Shown here: positions 34,798 through 43,662 of the stretch, piece after piece
Layout of the letters: every line of letters begins with the position of its first letter
Numbering within the stretch: the first letter of the stretch is position 1
NCBI RefSeq assembly: GCF_000521215.1
Contig: NZ_KI928916.1
Span: forward strand, 207,217-269,098
Direction: 5' to 3'
Origin: Labrenzia sp. DG1229
GTDB lineage: Bacteria; Pseudomonadota; Alphaproteobacteria; Rhizobiales; Stappiaceae
DNA length: 61,882 bases
Position numbers and translations under genes: made by a program
The notes under the pieces: generated by a model
Seen by the model: only the letters and a program-made list of their open reading frames with translations
Told to the model about the DNA's origin: nothing
The model's database searches: none

Positions 34798-35297
34798 GCG
34801 CTTGCCTCCGCCGATTGATCAAGCTGCAGGCCCTGATCGCGTATCAGGACAAGCGCCAATTGAATGATCGCGAGAAAGGCGGATGTTGGGATTGCCCAGA
34901 AGAATGGTTCAAGCGTTACGCCGAAGATCATCGCCTGCCGCGTTGCCCCGCTTTGCGCGAAGCCGATGCCGAACCAGAACACGTACAGAAAGAGAGAGAG
35001 AGCAAGGATGTCGATCGTGATCAGGACGGCGCGGCGAAACCATGCCGGCAATGTCATCAGAAAGGACGTCAGACCGATATGTTCGCGGCGGGCAATTCCG
35101 GAAGAGACCGCCAGAAGCGCTGCCCAGATCATCAGGTAGCGAGCAAGGGTTTCCGGCCAGGGCAACTGCCAGTGAAACCAGTAACGGTCGATAACGCCAA
35201 TCCAGACATCAAAGACCAAAGCCAGCATCAGCAGTGCGACAACCGCCTCGATCGCACGGTTCAGGCCAAGGCTGATTCTTTCTGCCAGGCTTTTCAA
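34794..35297 (-). CDS. dctQ: TRAP transporter small permease
   Basis: Four predicted helices in 167 aa, with DctQ features VFDVWIGVIDRYWFHWQLPW and PWPETLARYLMIWAALLAVS, then REHIGLTSFLMTLP. It is the small integral subunit that supports DctM. Translation starts at TTG (35297) behind a strong GGAGGG box seven bases upstream; no in-frame ATG fits the family start as well. It is the first gene of the TRAP-hydrolase operon and divergent from an RpiR regulator, with a palindrome at 35361-35387 between them. Confidence 0.93.
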   Translation of the reverse strand: MKSLAERISLGLNRAIEAVVALLMLALVFDVWIGVIDRYWFHWQLPWPETLARYLMIWAALLAVSSGIARREHIGLTSFLMTLPAWFRRAVLITIDILALSLFLYVFWFGIGFAQSGATRQAMIFGVTLEPFFWAIPTSAFLAIIQLALVLIRDQGLQLDQSAEASA

Positions 35298-35360
35298 GCT
35301 CGCACCCTCCCAAATGAAACTCAGTTAGATAATTTCTTCGAATTTGGAGCCAAGTCAAGT

Positions 35361-35387
35361 TATTTTTGTCATTTAATTACAAAAATA
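35361..35387. promoter_or_regulatory. RpiR operator candidate (9-bp perfect inverted repeat)
   Basis: TATTTTTGT and ACAAAAATA are exact inverted copies around nine bases (CATTTAATT). The site lies between divergent dctQ and rpiR-like genes, 64 bp from the TTG of dctQ. A near copy occurs upstream of nagB (58865-58882). Confidence 0.7.
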
Positions 35388-35408
35388 GACCCATTGGGGA
35401 CCTGTTGA

Positions 35409-35421
35409 GGTAATTTATTGA
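35409..35421. repeat. 13-bp direct repeat, copy 1 (GGTAATTTATTGA)
   Basis: GGTAATTTATTGA lies about 40 bp upstream of the RpiR gene start. The identical 13-mer recurs at 36409-36421, just after the gene stop, in the same orientation and within an AT-rich patch. It may be a second regulator site or a scar of gene insertion. Confidence 0.6.
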
Positions 35422-35462
35422 CCAGTTTTTGTAACCGAGTTACAGAATGGGCAGGAGGAATG

Positions 35463-36377
35463 ATGCAGGCACGCTTGAAAATCGATGACGATCTGGGTCA
35501 CGCAGCAGTCGACGTGATCTCCAACCTCAGGAAAGCGGAGGGTCAGCTTTCCACGCGAGAACAGAAAGTCGCAGACTTCGTGTCGGCAAACCTCGAGAAG
35601 ATCAGTTCCATGACAATCGCCGAAGTGGCACGCGCCTGCGATGTAAGCTCACCGACGGTCGTCCGCTTCTGCCGGACGATGGGCTGCGACGGGTTCCGGG
35701 AATTCAAAATCCGGCTGGCGCAAAACCTTGCCGTCAGCCTGCAGTATCTCGATGTCGGTGACAGGGCCGAGACAGAGACGGGTGCAGGCGTTCTCGATCA
35801 GGTCATCGGGGCATTGTCGGCATCATTGAACGTCGTGCGCCGCCAGTTGGACAATGACAAGTTCGAGACCGCCAAGGATCATATCGCAAACGCTCGGACT
35901 GTTCTGGTTGGTGGCATCGGGGGAGGATCCTCCATTGTTGCACAGGAGGCATCCAACCGTCTGTTTCGTCTCGGGATTGCGACCGTCGCCGTTTCCGACA
36001 GTTATCTGTTGCAGATGCGGGCCGCGACGTTGTCGAAGTCAGACGTCATTCTGCTCATTTCCTCGAGCGGAGAAGCTGATGAGGTACTGAGCGCAGCGGA
36101 AATTGCGGGGGGCTACGGAGCAACCACTATTGCCATCACAAAGTCCGAAAGCACGCTATCCCGAAGTGTCGAGTGCGCGCTTCAGATAGATCTCCCGGAA
36201 GATCCCGATATCTACAAGCCGACGGCGTCGCGCTATGCCTATCTGGTCATCATCGATGCGCTGGCGATGGCCATTGCGCAACTCAGGTCCGACAACACCG
36301 CGGAGAACCTGCGCCGGATCAGAGCTTCGCTGACTGCGTATCACGGACGAACCGGGCCTCAGCCCCTTGGAGATTGA
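35463..36377 (+). CDS. RpiR-family (HTH + SIS) transcriptional regulator
   Basis: A regulator of about 304 aa with an N-terminal HTH_6 domain (STREQKVADFVSANLEKISS, then VARACDVSSPTVVRFCRTMG). The C-terminal SIS sugar-phosphate domain has LVGGIGGGSSIVAQEASNRL and DVILLISSSGEADEVLSAAE. SIS domains usually bind a phosphosugar. The start at 35463 is chosen because GGAGG is four bases upstream; an ATG three bases earlier is too close. It faces the dctQMP-M81-aldolase operon, and a perfect palindrome lies between. Regulation of this operon is inferred. The SIS ligand and the amino-acid-like enzymes do not obviously match. Confidence 0.94.
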   Translation: MQARLKIDDDLGHAAVDVISNLRKAEGQLSTREQKVADFVSANLEKISSMTIAEVARACDVSSPTVVRFCRTMGCDGFREFKIRLAQNLAVSLQYLDVGDRAETETGAGVLDQVIGALSASLNVVRRQLDNDKFETAKDHIANARTVLVGGIGGGSSIVAQEASNRLFRLGIATVAVSDSYLLQMRAATLSKSDVILLISSSGEADEVLSAAEIAGGYGATTIAITKSESTLSRSVECALQIDLPEDPDIYKPTASRYAYLVIIDALAMAIAQLRSDNTAENLRRIRASLTAYHGRTGPQPLGD

Positions 36378-36408
36378 CGCAGGCTCTTGAACTGATTCCG
36401 ATTGTCGC

Positions 36409-36421
36409 GGTAATTTATTGA
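36409..36421. repeat. 13-bp direct repeat, copy 2 (GGTAATTTATTGA)
   Basis: This exact copy of 35409-35421 begins 32 bp after the RpiR stop. With copy 1 it flanks the RpiR gene as direct repeats. Confidence 0.6.
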
Positions 36422-36620
36422 AAAATCTGGTTTTTTGCGTTTTTGCGTTGTGTTCCGGAGGTCGGCTCCCTGTGGTATTCGAGGTGAAACCTTAACTTCT
36501 TAAACCATTGTGTGAACACGTCTCTGTCGCATATCCGTTATGCCTCGCCAGTGGCAAATCGCCTCTTGCACCGACAATCCGGCTCGTTAATCTGCGCAAA
36601 GCCATTGCAGGACAGTTTAC

Positions 36621-37718
36621 ATGACAATACTGATCGTCGGAGCCGGGATCTCTGGCCTTTCCACCGCCTGGGCGCTTACCAAGCGAGGTGTTCCGGTGAC
36701 ACTGCTGGAGCAGGGACCGATCCCCAACCCGCTTTCGGCCTCCGGTGACCAGCATCGCATTATTCGCCGGGCGTATGGCGGGAAGGGCGGTTACCAGCGC
36801 CGTATCGGGGATGCCTATGCGGCCTGGGATGAAATGTGGGCCGATCTGGAAGCCTCGCATCTCGTTGAAACCGGCTTCATGCTGTTGTCGCAGCAAAAGG
36901 GCGATGGCGGTGAAACCTATCGGCAGGGACTGATTGACGGCGGCTATCCGTTTGAAGACCTGACACCGGCGGAAACCGCAGACCGTTTTCCGTTTATCGA
37001 TCCGTCGACCATCAGATACGGAGCTGTCAGTGACGAAGGAGGGGTGCTGCTGTGCCAGAAGATCGCCTCGGATCTGCGTGACTGGCTGCGCAGGAATGGT
37101 GCTGACGTCCGCGAGAATGCCAAGGTTACAGCTGTGGACACTTCGGCGGGATCTGCCACGTTGGTGGACGGTTCGATCCTGAACGGTGACCATCTCATCG
37201 TCACATCCGGTGCCTGGACACTCGGGCTGTTTCCCGAACTCGGTACCAGTCTGACGACTTTCCGCACCGCAGTTGTCTACCTGACGCCGCCGGAAGACCT
37301 GCGCGAGGCCTGGGAGCGTTCACCTGCGATTCTGGATCCGGGTGGCCCGATTGACGGCTACGTTCTGCCGCCGGTTACCGGAACCGGGCTTAAATTCGGC
37401 GCAGGTATACACAAGCACAAGGCCGCACCCGATCAGGATCGGGTGGCGGAGGCGGGTGAGGGTGAAACCCTGCGCAATCACTTTGCACCTCCGTTCACCA
37501 GGATCACGGAGTATCGCGTCAATGATGTGGTGACATGTGCCTATACATTCACTTCCGACGAGCATTTCTTCGCGACAACCGAAGACAGGGTAACAATCGT
37601 GTCGGCCTGTTCAGGCCACGGTTACAAGTTCGGTGCCGTTGTCGGCCAGAAGCTTGCAGAGGGGATCGTGTCGAAGGACATGAAGACGGCGCAGGTCTGG
37701 CTCGAGGCCCGGGATTGA
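36621..37718 (+). CDS. FAD-dependent amine/amino-acid oxidase (DAO/sarcosine oxidase-like)
   Basis: A 365-residue flavoprotein. The N-terminal dinucleotide motif reads ILIVGAGISGLSTAWALTKR (GxGxxG) with the acidic end VTLLEQG. The substrate domain resembles monomeric sarcosine oxidase (SGDQHRIIRRAYGG, VSDEGGVLLCQKIASDLRDW). The C-terminal FAD contact is VSACSGHGYKFGAVVGQKLA, where the Cys in ACSGHGYKF is where sarcosine oxidase carries its covalent flavin. The enzyme would oxidise a secondary or primary amine to imine plus H2O2. It lies 240 bp downstream of the RpiR gene on the same strand, but the spacer suggests independent transcription. The substrate is unknown. Confidence 0.92.
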   Translation: MTILIVGAGISGLSTAWALTKRGVPVTLLEQGPIPNPLSASGDQHRIIRRAYGGKGGYQRRIGDAYAAWDEMWADLEASHLVETGFMLLSQQKGDGGETYRQGLIDGGYPFEDLTPAETADRFPFIDPSTIRYGAVSDEGGVLLCQKIASDLRDWLRRNGADVRENAKVTAVDTSAGSATLVDGSILNGDHLIVTSGAWTLGLFPELGTSLTTFRTAVVYLTPPEDLREAWERSPAILDPGGPIDGYVLPPVTGTGLKFGAGIHKHKAAPDQDRVAEAGEGETLRNHFAPPFTRITEYRVNDVVTCAYTFTSDEHFFATTEDRVTIVSACSGHGYKFGAVVGQKLAEGIVSKDMKTAQVWLEARD

Positions 37719-37804
37719 TACCGGCTGGCTGGGAGCCACCTCTTGCTCTTCTTCGGGAGGTGCGGATCATTCACACTCAACGGCACCGTGGCCTCAGCCC
37801 TTGT

Positions 37805-40012
37805 TCACGTTGGCGGATCAGGCCAGCGGGACAGTCCGAACAGGATCGGCAGATCGAGCATGCGTCCGCCGCCGGAGCGGATCTCGGGGGGCTTGCGCGG
37901 GTTCGTTGCCGGATCCATGCCGTCGGCGGCATCGTGCACTGCCTGGGGGTCTGCAGCGTGGCCGTCAGCCAGTTTGCAGGCGATCCACCGGGTCACTTGC
38001 GGGGCCGAAACGCTTGTTCCCGGCATTGCAACGAATGAGCCGCTCGCGGAGCCTGCGCTCAGGACACCAGGCAAGACCATACTGTCGTCACTTCTGGCCG
38101 AAGCATCAGGTCCGGCTTTTTTCGGATTGTTGGTTGGACCGCTGGCCGAATAGAGCGCCATCGGGCTGTCTTCGTTCGGGGCCGTGCTGCGGAAGCCACC
38201 TATCACGACAGGCTTGTCACCACTGGCAAATCCGCTGAGCGTGCCCTGTCGGCGCACATACGCCGATGTCATGTTGGGATCGTAACCAAGAGGTCCGCCG
38301 ATCAGTAGTCGATCCAGGTGAAAAATGTCCGTGCCCGGCTCGTAAAACCGTGCATATTCGGGATCGTCAAAGTAGGACTGCCGTCCAAAAACGGGGAAGC
38401 CCGGTAACGTTTCGTCGCGGATGATCCAGGCTTTTGCACCGACGTCGCCGGACGCCTGGGGAGCCTCCAGCTTGAGTTGCCAGGATCCGGATGGCGCAAA
38501 CGGTCCTACATCTGCCGGACTGTCGGTCGCATATAGAAGGACTCCAAAATGGCCGCGCTTGAACGGACCAATGCCGGCGCTGAGAAAATAGACAAGTCCT
38601 ATTCTCTCACCCGCGTCGTTGACGAGTTCCTGCCACGACACCGGATGGTGTGTCGGCACGCTCGCCGGCGCTATGCCGCCCGGCCCCTCTACCGTCAGGG
38701 TGGCGTAATCGGGTGCGACTTTGTTCTCCGTGTCCAGCCAGATCTGAACCGCCGACATGCTTCGGTCCGACGGCTGAACACGCCAATCGAGAGTTTTGCT
38801 TCGATGGGTGTCGCCGCTTATTTCTATCCTGGCATGACAACGGCTCTCGTTTCCGTTTCCAGCCGGCAGAACACACTCACACCTGAAGCACTTTTCCTCC
38901 GCCTTCAAGAGTACGTCCCTGATCTTGGTTTCAACGATCCCGGTTCCGTCGTGAGGTCCTGCATAATTTCCAAAACTGAAGTTGATCACGAGGGGTGGCG
39001 CCTCGCCCGGGGTATCATCGATCACAAACTGTTTGTGACGCCCGAGAATGTAAAAGAGGGCTTGTTCCAGCCAGAGGGCAAACAAATTGCCCGAGGGATC
39101 TTCCACATCTGACGTCCGCAGATTGACGGCGATGATCGGGCGTTTCGCGGCTTCGTCGGTGCTTTTTTCACAATTCGCCGGATACCCGGCGGCCAGCCCC
39201 ATGACATGGGTTCCATGCGAAAGGCGATGGGCGACCGGGGTGTGCGGGCGACTGGACCAGTCTGTTGCACCGATGGAACTGTAAAATGCGGCATCATCCA
39301 ACAGTCCATTGTGAAAATTCGCGTTGAGGTGATCTGAAAGTCCCTTGCCTGTCCATGCGTTTCCAACCGTACTGGGTTCGGTACCGGGCGGCAAATTGGA
39401 GGTGTCGTATTGGACACCGTCCATGTTCCAGTAGAATTGGACGCGGGAAACAGTTTCTCCAGCCTCAAATCGCCGGAAAAGTTCATGCCCGACAGCCATG
39501 CCGTTGTCGATGACCGCTACCACGGTCGACCCCTTGGGAAGTTTGATTGGTGGTCCCGGGTCGAAGTTGAACGGTACTTCCTGCATGACAATATCGTCTT
39601 TTCGGAACGCGGGGCCGACTTCGAACCAGGCAATGCCTGTTTCGGCTCCACGCTCTTTCACCGCATTATCGTTCACCGCGTTGATGTAATTGCGCCGGGC
39701 GTAAAGGGAAATGACAGGGGGGGCTGAGACTCCTCGCACATCTTCCGGGTATTCGGGCGGAATCAGCAGGAATTTTTTCGGATCGTCACCCAGCCCCAGT
39801 TTTTTCGACAAGTCCCAAATTTCGTCAAGGGAGTAGTAGCCGCCATTGTCCTTGTCTCTTTTCGCCGGATTAACAGCGATCAGCCACCAGATATCATCTT
39901 CTGGAATCGCCAGATCCGAAGCAATGGCGCGACTTACCGTGTTAACGCGAAAGTCTGCCGATGGATTCAGTACGATGTCACCAGCGTCGAATTCGTTCCA
40001 GGTGAAGACCAT
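37805..40012 (-). CDS. Subtilisin-like (S8) serine protease, third gene of a cyclase-PAP2-protease cassette
   Basis: The 735-residue protein has a complete S8 catalytic set. Asp is in TVVAVIDNGMAVGHELF, His in LSHGTHVMGLAAG, oxyanion Asn in LPAGNGNES and Ser in MPGTSVSAPQVTRW. Between His and Ser is an inserted beta-rich domain of about 250 residues. The N-terminal about 170 residues are not protease-like, and there is no signal peptide, so it may act inside the cell or need a special route. It follows the PAP2 gene by 29 bp. Its substrate might be one of the neighbouring cassette proteins, for example the repeat-bearing PAP2 protein, but this is speculation. Confidence 0.9.
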   Translation of the reverse strand: MVFTWNEFDAGDIVLNPSADFRVNTVSRAIASDLAIPEDDIWWLIAVNPAKRDKDNGGYYSLDEIWDLSKKLGLGDDPKKFLLIPPEYPEDVRGVSAPPVISLYARRNYINAVNDNAVKERGAETGIAWFEVGPAFRKDDIVMQEVPFNFDPGPPIKLPKGSTVVAVIDNGMAVGHELFRRFEAGETVSRVQFYWNMDGVQYDTSNLPPGTEPSTVGNAWTGKGLSDHLNANFHNGLLDDAAFYSSIGATDWSSRPHTPVAHRLSHGTHVMGLAAGYPANCEKSTDEAAKRPIIAVNLRTSDVEDPSGNLFALWLEQALFYILGRHKQFVIDDTPGEAPPLVINFSFGNYAGPHDGTGIVETKIRDVLLKAEEKCFRCECVLPAGNGNESRCHARIEISGDTHRSKTLDWRVQPSDRSMSAVQIWLDTENKVAPDYATLTVEGPGGIAPASVPTHHPVSWQELVNDAGERIGLVYFLSAGIGPFKRGHFGVLLYATDSPADVGPFAPSGSWQLKLEAPQASGDVGAKAWIIRDETLPGFPVFGRQSYFDDPEYARFYEPGTDIFHLDRLLIGGPLGYDPNMTSAYVRRQGTLSGFASGDKPVVIGGFRSTAPNEDSPMALYSASGPTNNPKKAGPDASARSDDSMVLPGVLSAGSASGSFVAMPGTSVSAPQVTRWIACKLADGHAADPQAVHDAADGMDPATNPRKPPEIRSGGGRMLDLPILFGLSRWPDPPT

Positions 40013-40041
40013 GAGAGTCTCCCTTCAATCGTTCGGTGTCG

Positions 40042-41241
40042 TCAGGTGATGTCGTGCCATTCCGCCTTTGCCCGGGCCCAAAGCCACCCGAGAGGTTCAG
40101 AAACAGCATCATCGATCGAATTTTGGAAGTTTATGCGATTTACCCAGCCAGTCGTGTCACTCAGCCCGGGGGGACTGGAGGAGAAATCGTAATAATCTCT
40201 CCAGTTGAAATCCATGTTCGTTGCCGATCCCGACCCGTCATGGAAGTCCTCGCCGTTGAATTTCCAGCCGGTATCCGGCTGTTCTCTCCTGCATCGTTTA
40301 ACGAGATATTCGCCGAGATTGAGACCCAGCACCGCTCCGGCGACACTGTCGACAGGAAAGTGTACGCCGGCCACGGTTCGGTTGATCGCGATGCGCGCGG
40401 CCTGGCGCATCATCATTTCGCCCCACAGGTCACCAGAATAAGGACTCGTTCCGGATTCTCGCAGCAACAGCCAAAGCACCTGTGCCATGCAGAACGCCTC
40501 CGTTGCATGCCCGCTGGGCAGGCTGCCGTGGGTTGGCGTCCAGATCATCGGTTGGATTTGCGGCGACCATTCAATCGGCCGCTTGCAGGACAACGAATAT
40601 TTCAGCCGCATTTCGACAAAGTTGGCGAGCCAAAGCGACATACCAAGCAATTCGACCGTGAAGGGAGTGCGGTCCGGATCGACAAATGCGATTGCGCGCA
40701 GAAACTCCAACGGCGTTGCAAGTTGCGCTATGATTTCGCCTGAGCGGTCCGGGCGCAGGTCCGCGTAGTTTGCGACCATGGTCAGCTGATCAGCGAAAAT
40801 TTCCCGCGTTGGACGCTTCATTTCCATGAGTGTCTGATACTTCGTATCCGGTAATTGGAAGTCCGACTGCAGGTGAAAGACCTTTGCGTTGCCGTTCACG
40901 AAATTGAAGCCGATCCTGGAGCCGATTTCGAGTGCAAAGATGCTCGTCCGCACGCCGGGAGCAAGCCGGTCGAGATAGGCGGTGTCCTCCTGGTGGTTCG
41001 CCGTCACATCAGTGTACTGCACTGGCTCCCAGGTGCCGGCGATCCCGTCACGACTGGTGATCAGTGCCTGCGACACCAGGGGCGGATTGGCGCCGACCGA
41101 TCCGAGGCTGCCCAGACTCCCAAGGCTCCCCAGGCTGCCGAGACTGCCCAGGCTCCCCAAACTCCCAAGGCTTCCCAAGCTGCCGAGGCTACCCAGACTT
41201 CCGAGACTTCCTTCGGGTCCAACTCCTCCTGAATGTGCCAT
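40042..41241 (-). CDS. PAP2/vanadium haloperoxidase-like protein with N-terminal Gly-Ser-Leu repeat
   Basis: Residues 11-46 are twelve perfect GSL tripeptides, followed by GSV. The rest is a PAP2-superfamily domain. The phosphate-binding motifs are CKRPIEWSP (K-x6-R-P type), LPSGHATEAFCMAQVLW (PSGH) and INRTVAGVHFPVDSVAGAVLG (S-R-x5-H-x3-D type, with the catalytic His). This set is shared by acid phosphatases and vanadium haloperoxidases. The absence of long membrane helices and the 399-residue length favour a soluble haloperoxidase-like or phosphatase protein. No signal peptide is obvious. It lies between the cyclase gene (38 bp) and the S8 protease gene (29 bp). Confidence 0.9.
   Translation of the reverse strand: MAHSGGVGPEGSLGSLGSLGSLGSLGSLGSLGSLGSLGSLGSLGSLGSVGANPPLVSQALITSRDGIAGTWEPVQYTDVTANHQEDTAYLDRLAPGVRTSIFALEIGSRIGFNFVNGNAKVFHLQSDFQLPDTKYQTLMEMKRPTREIFADQLTMVANYADLRPDRSGEIIAQLATPLEFLRAIAFVDPDRTPFTVELLGMSLWLANFVEMRLKYSLSCKRPIEWSPQIQPMIWTPTHGSLPSGHATEAFCMAQVLWLLLRESGTSPYSGDLWGEMMMRQAARIAINRTVAGVHFPVDSVAGAVLGLNLGEYLVKRCRREQPDTGWKFNGEDFHDGSGSATNMDFNWRDYYDFSSSPPGLSDTTGWVNRINFQNSIDDAVSEPLGWLWARAKAEWHDIT
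41104..41211 (-). repeat. 12 tandem 9-bp units coding Gly-Ser-Leu
   Basis: Twelve consecutive nine-base units, all coding Gly-Ser-Leu on the minus strand. Units differ at silent positions, so the protein repeat is maintained although the DNA is not a fresh slippage product. It forms the N-terminal tail of the PAP2 protein. Such a tail could form a beta-solenoid or act as a targeting or protein-binding segment. Confidence 0.95.
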
Positions 41242-41279
41242 TGTTTGCTCCTTTCAGCTCAATTTGCCCAGGTGTCTGT

Positions 41280-43073
41280 CTATTCCGGTACCCCAAGTTC
41301 CTTCAGTGAGCAGGCGAATGCCCGGCCCATTTCGTAGTCCGCTGCAGGCGATGACTGCCGCCACCAGCTGACTGTGAAATTCGGTTGTTTCTTCAAAAGT
41401 TTGGCGAGTGTTTTCCTGGCCTCGTCGGTCTTGCCCAGCCGCCACTCCGCGACGGCCTTGATCCTCAATGTTGACGTGTGTGACCGATTGAGACGCAACG
41501 AGCTGGATGCGAGTTCAAGTGCCCGCGCATTGTCCTTGTTGGCGAGATTGGCGCCAGCCGCCATGGCCTGAAAGAAAAACCGGTTGGGATCAAGCGGTGC
41601 CAGGTGCAGCGCGCGTTCCGCGTCATTGGCTGCCTGCGGCCCTTCTCCCCGGAACGTGTGAAGACCGGCGCGCAATGCGCGGCCGGTCGCATCGTTGGGT
41701 GTCATTTCCAATGCGCAGTCAAAAAGTTCCTCGGCCTCTTCTAGATCGTGCAGGAGGTTGTTGCGGACAAACCCCTCCGCGACCAGAGCGCCGGAGTTTT
41801 GCGGGTCGATGTCCAGCGCGCGCCCGGTACAATCGAGCGCCAACCGAGCCTCTAGCCCTGGGTCCTCCGCCCAACCCTGCTGCACCTTCAGAACATGCCA
41901 GCGGGCTTTCCATGCGAGCGCGGTGGGGGCGTTGGGGATGCGTTCGATCAGGCCGGTCAGCAGTTCTCCGGCAAGATTGAAATCCTGGTGCGACAGGCGG
42001 TTCAGCAATGCGATGGCGCCGAACAAAATGGCGTAGCCTTCCAGGGAAGGAATTGGTGCCGACAGGGCCCGCTTCATTTCCCGATTCAGCAAAGCGGCAT
42101 GCACGTTGTTGGCGAGATCGCTGAAGATCGTGTTTTGCTGCAGTAACTCGGACGTGTCGAATTCGAGGCGCTGAGACAGGACCACCAGACCCGTGCGGGT
42201 TTCGACCACTTCCAGGTCAAGCAACGTCATGCCTTCGTGATGGCGGAACGAACCTGTGACAATGAAATCAGCACTCAGTTTCGTTCGAATGTCCTCCAGT
42301 TCGACTGGTTTCGCCCGAAAATTGGCGGTGGACAGGTTCGAGATGACGCTTAAAGCTGGTGAGCGTGCCAATGCGCCTACGAGGTCTTCGGTAATCAGGT
42401 TTGACCAGATCATGGTCTCTTGGGAAACTGTCGGAGACATGAGAGGCAGGACAGCGATCGTCGGCTGCAAATCCTTTGCCGCTATTCTTGGCGACGGGTT
42501 CGGAACCTCGTCCGGACTGCGCAGCAGGAACGCGCTGACGGGTTGTGACAGGTTCTTGAGATGCAGTTCACCGAGGTCTTCAAATACTGAATCGGGATCG
42601 CTGGCCAGTACATTCCGAATGGCAGCGCTGACGATGATTTGTCCTGCTCGCGATGCGGCAGACAATCGCGCCGCGGTGTTCACGTGCTGCCCGTACAGGT
42701 CCTGGTCGGAACTATGGAGGATCTCGCCAACGTCCAGGCCGATACGCAACTCGATGCGACGATCCGCTCCGAGATTTTCATTCACTTTCCTGATGGCGTC
42801 CTGAATGTCCAGTGCGGTCCGTGCTGCGAAGCTGACATCGTCGAATTCAGCCAGCAGTCCGTCACCCATGCGCTTGACGAGCCGTCCTTGTCCGGAGACG
42901 GACAACCTGCGTTCAAGATCGTCGACGAAGCCGATCCAGCGGACAATTGTCCCTTCCTCGTCGACTTCAAACAGACGCACGGAGTCAACAACGTCGGCAA
43001 ACAGAACCGCTTTGTTTACCCGTAGGAGCCCCGTACCTAACGTTAAAATATCCGAGTACGAGGTTGAAATCAT
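41280..43073 (-). CDS. Class III nucleotide cyclase with TolB-like and TPR domains
   Basis: A 597-residue signalling protein. Residues about 20-180 are a class III cyclase homology domain. Metal-binding Asp is in LFADVVDSVRLFEVD and VKRMGDGLLAEF; the Lys before RMGDG and the Asp of QDLYGQHVNTAARLSAAS are the adenine-selecting pair, so it is probably an adenylate cyclase. A TolB-like domain follows (TIAVLPLMSPTVSQETMI to ADFIVTGSFRHHEG). The C-terminal half is TPR-like helices (EEAEELFDCALEMTPNDATG). Cyclase-TolB-TPR proteins are common in rhizobia, but their signals are mostly unknown. It is the first gene of the cassette, so cAMP production may be tied to the PAP2 and protease partners. Confidence 0.92.
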   Translation of the reverse strand: MISTSYSDILTLGTGLLRVNKAVLFADVVDSVRLFEVDEEGTIVRWIGFVDDLERRLSVSGQGRLVKRMGDGLLAEFDDVSFAARTALDIQDAIRKVNENLGADRRIELRIGLDVGEILHSSDQDLYGQHVNTAARLSAASRAGQIIVSAAIRNVLASDPDSVFEDLGELHLKNLSQPVSAFLLRSPDEVPNPSPRIAAKDLQPTIAVLPLMSPTVSQETMIWSNLITEDLVGALARSPALSVISNLSTANFRAKPVELEDIRTKLSADFIVTGSFRHHEGMTLLDLEVVETRTGLVVLSQRLEFDTSELLQQNTIFSDLANNVHAALLNREMKRALSAPIPSLEGYAILFGAIALLNRLSHQDFNLAGELLTGLIERIPNAPTALAWKARWHVLKVQQGWAEDPGLEARLALDCTGRALDIDPQNSGALVAEGFVRNNLLHDLEEAEELFDCALEMTPNDATGRALRAGLHTFRGEGPQAANDAERALHLAPLDPNRFFFQAMAAGANLANKDNARALELASSSLRLNRSHTSTLRIKAVAEWRLGKTDEARKTLAKLLKKQPNFTVSWWRQSSPAADYEMGRAFACSLKELGVPE

Positions 43074-43662
43074 CGCGAGGTACCTCGCAAATTTGGGGTC
43101 GCGTATTAAAGTAATGCATTGCTGAACAACTGGGAATACAGCTAAATCCCAAATTGGATTACAGCATACAAGTGAATTAGCTTGTTCGTCAGCTTAAGCG
43201 TGCAAAATTCATTCTGCAATAGTGTTTGTAATTTGTAATGTTTTTACTGATTTATCTTTTAGAGTTCCGCTTGGGAAAGCAGTCTTATTTACTCACATCC
43301 ATGTTTAAAAATCTATCGGTAATTTTGCAAATAACAGCAAGGCCGAACGCTAGTTAAATCTGACAGTGTAATCCGTTCTTGCACACGTAATTCGTACTTT
43401 CGGAACAGATGTCAGCCATCCTCGAATCTTCTCACTCGACAGATCTCGATGTGCGTGGTGCGGAATCACTGTTCATCCGGCACGAATTCTCGCGATCGAA
43501 TGTCAGGTTGTTGTTTCGAGTGTAAACGTCATTCCGGATATTTATGATTTTAGTAATTTTTGACGAGCATTTTACTGAAACTTGCAAATTTGGACGGTTG
43601 AGACTTGTCGGAGTTTTTCACTGTGACGAGTTCGATGACTTGGCTCGGGGGGAGCTCACCAA
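43074..43662. other. AT-rich intergenic region (589 bp) between cyclase and chemoreceptor genes
   Basis: No gene is convincing. The DNA is markedly AT-rich from about 43090 to 43380 and again near 43520-43600, and presumably carries divergent promoters for the cyclase cassette (minus) and the chemoreceptor (plus). I see no clear -35/-10 pair and no large repeat. A GGGGGGAG ribosome binding site precedes the chemoreceptor ATG. Confidence 0.5.
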
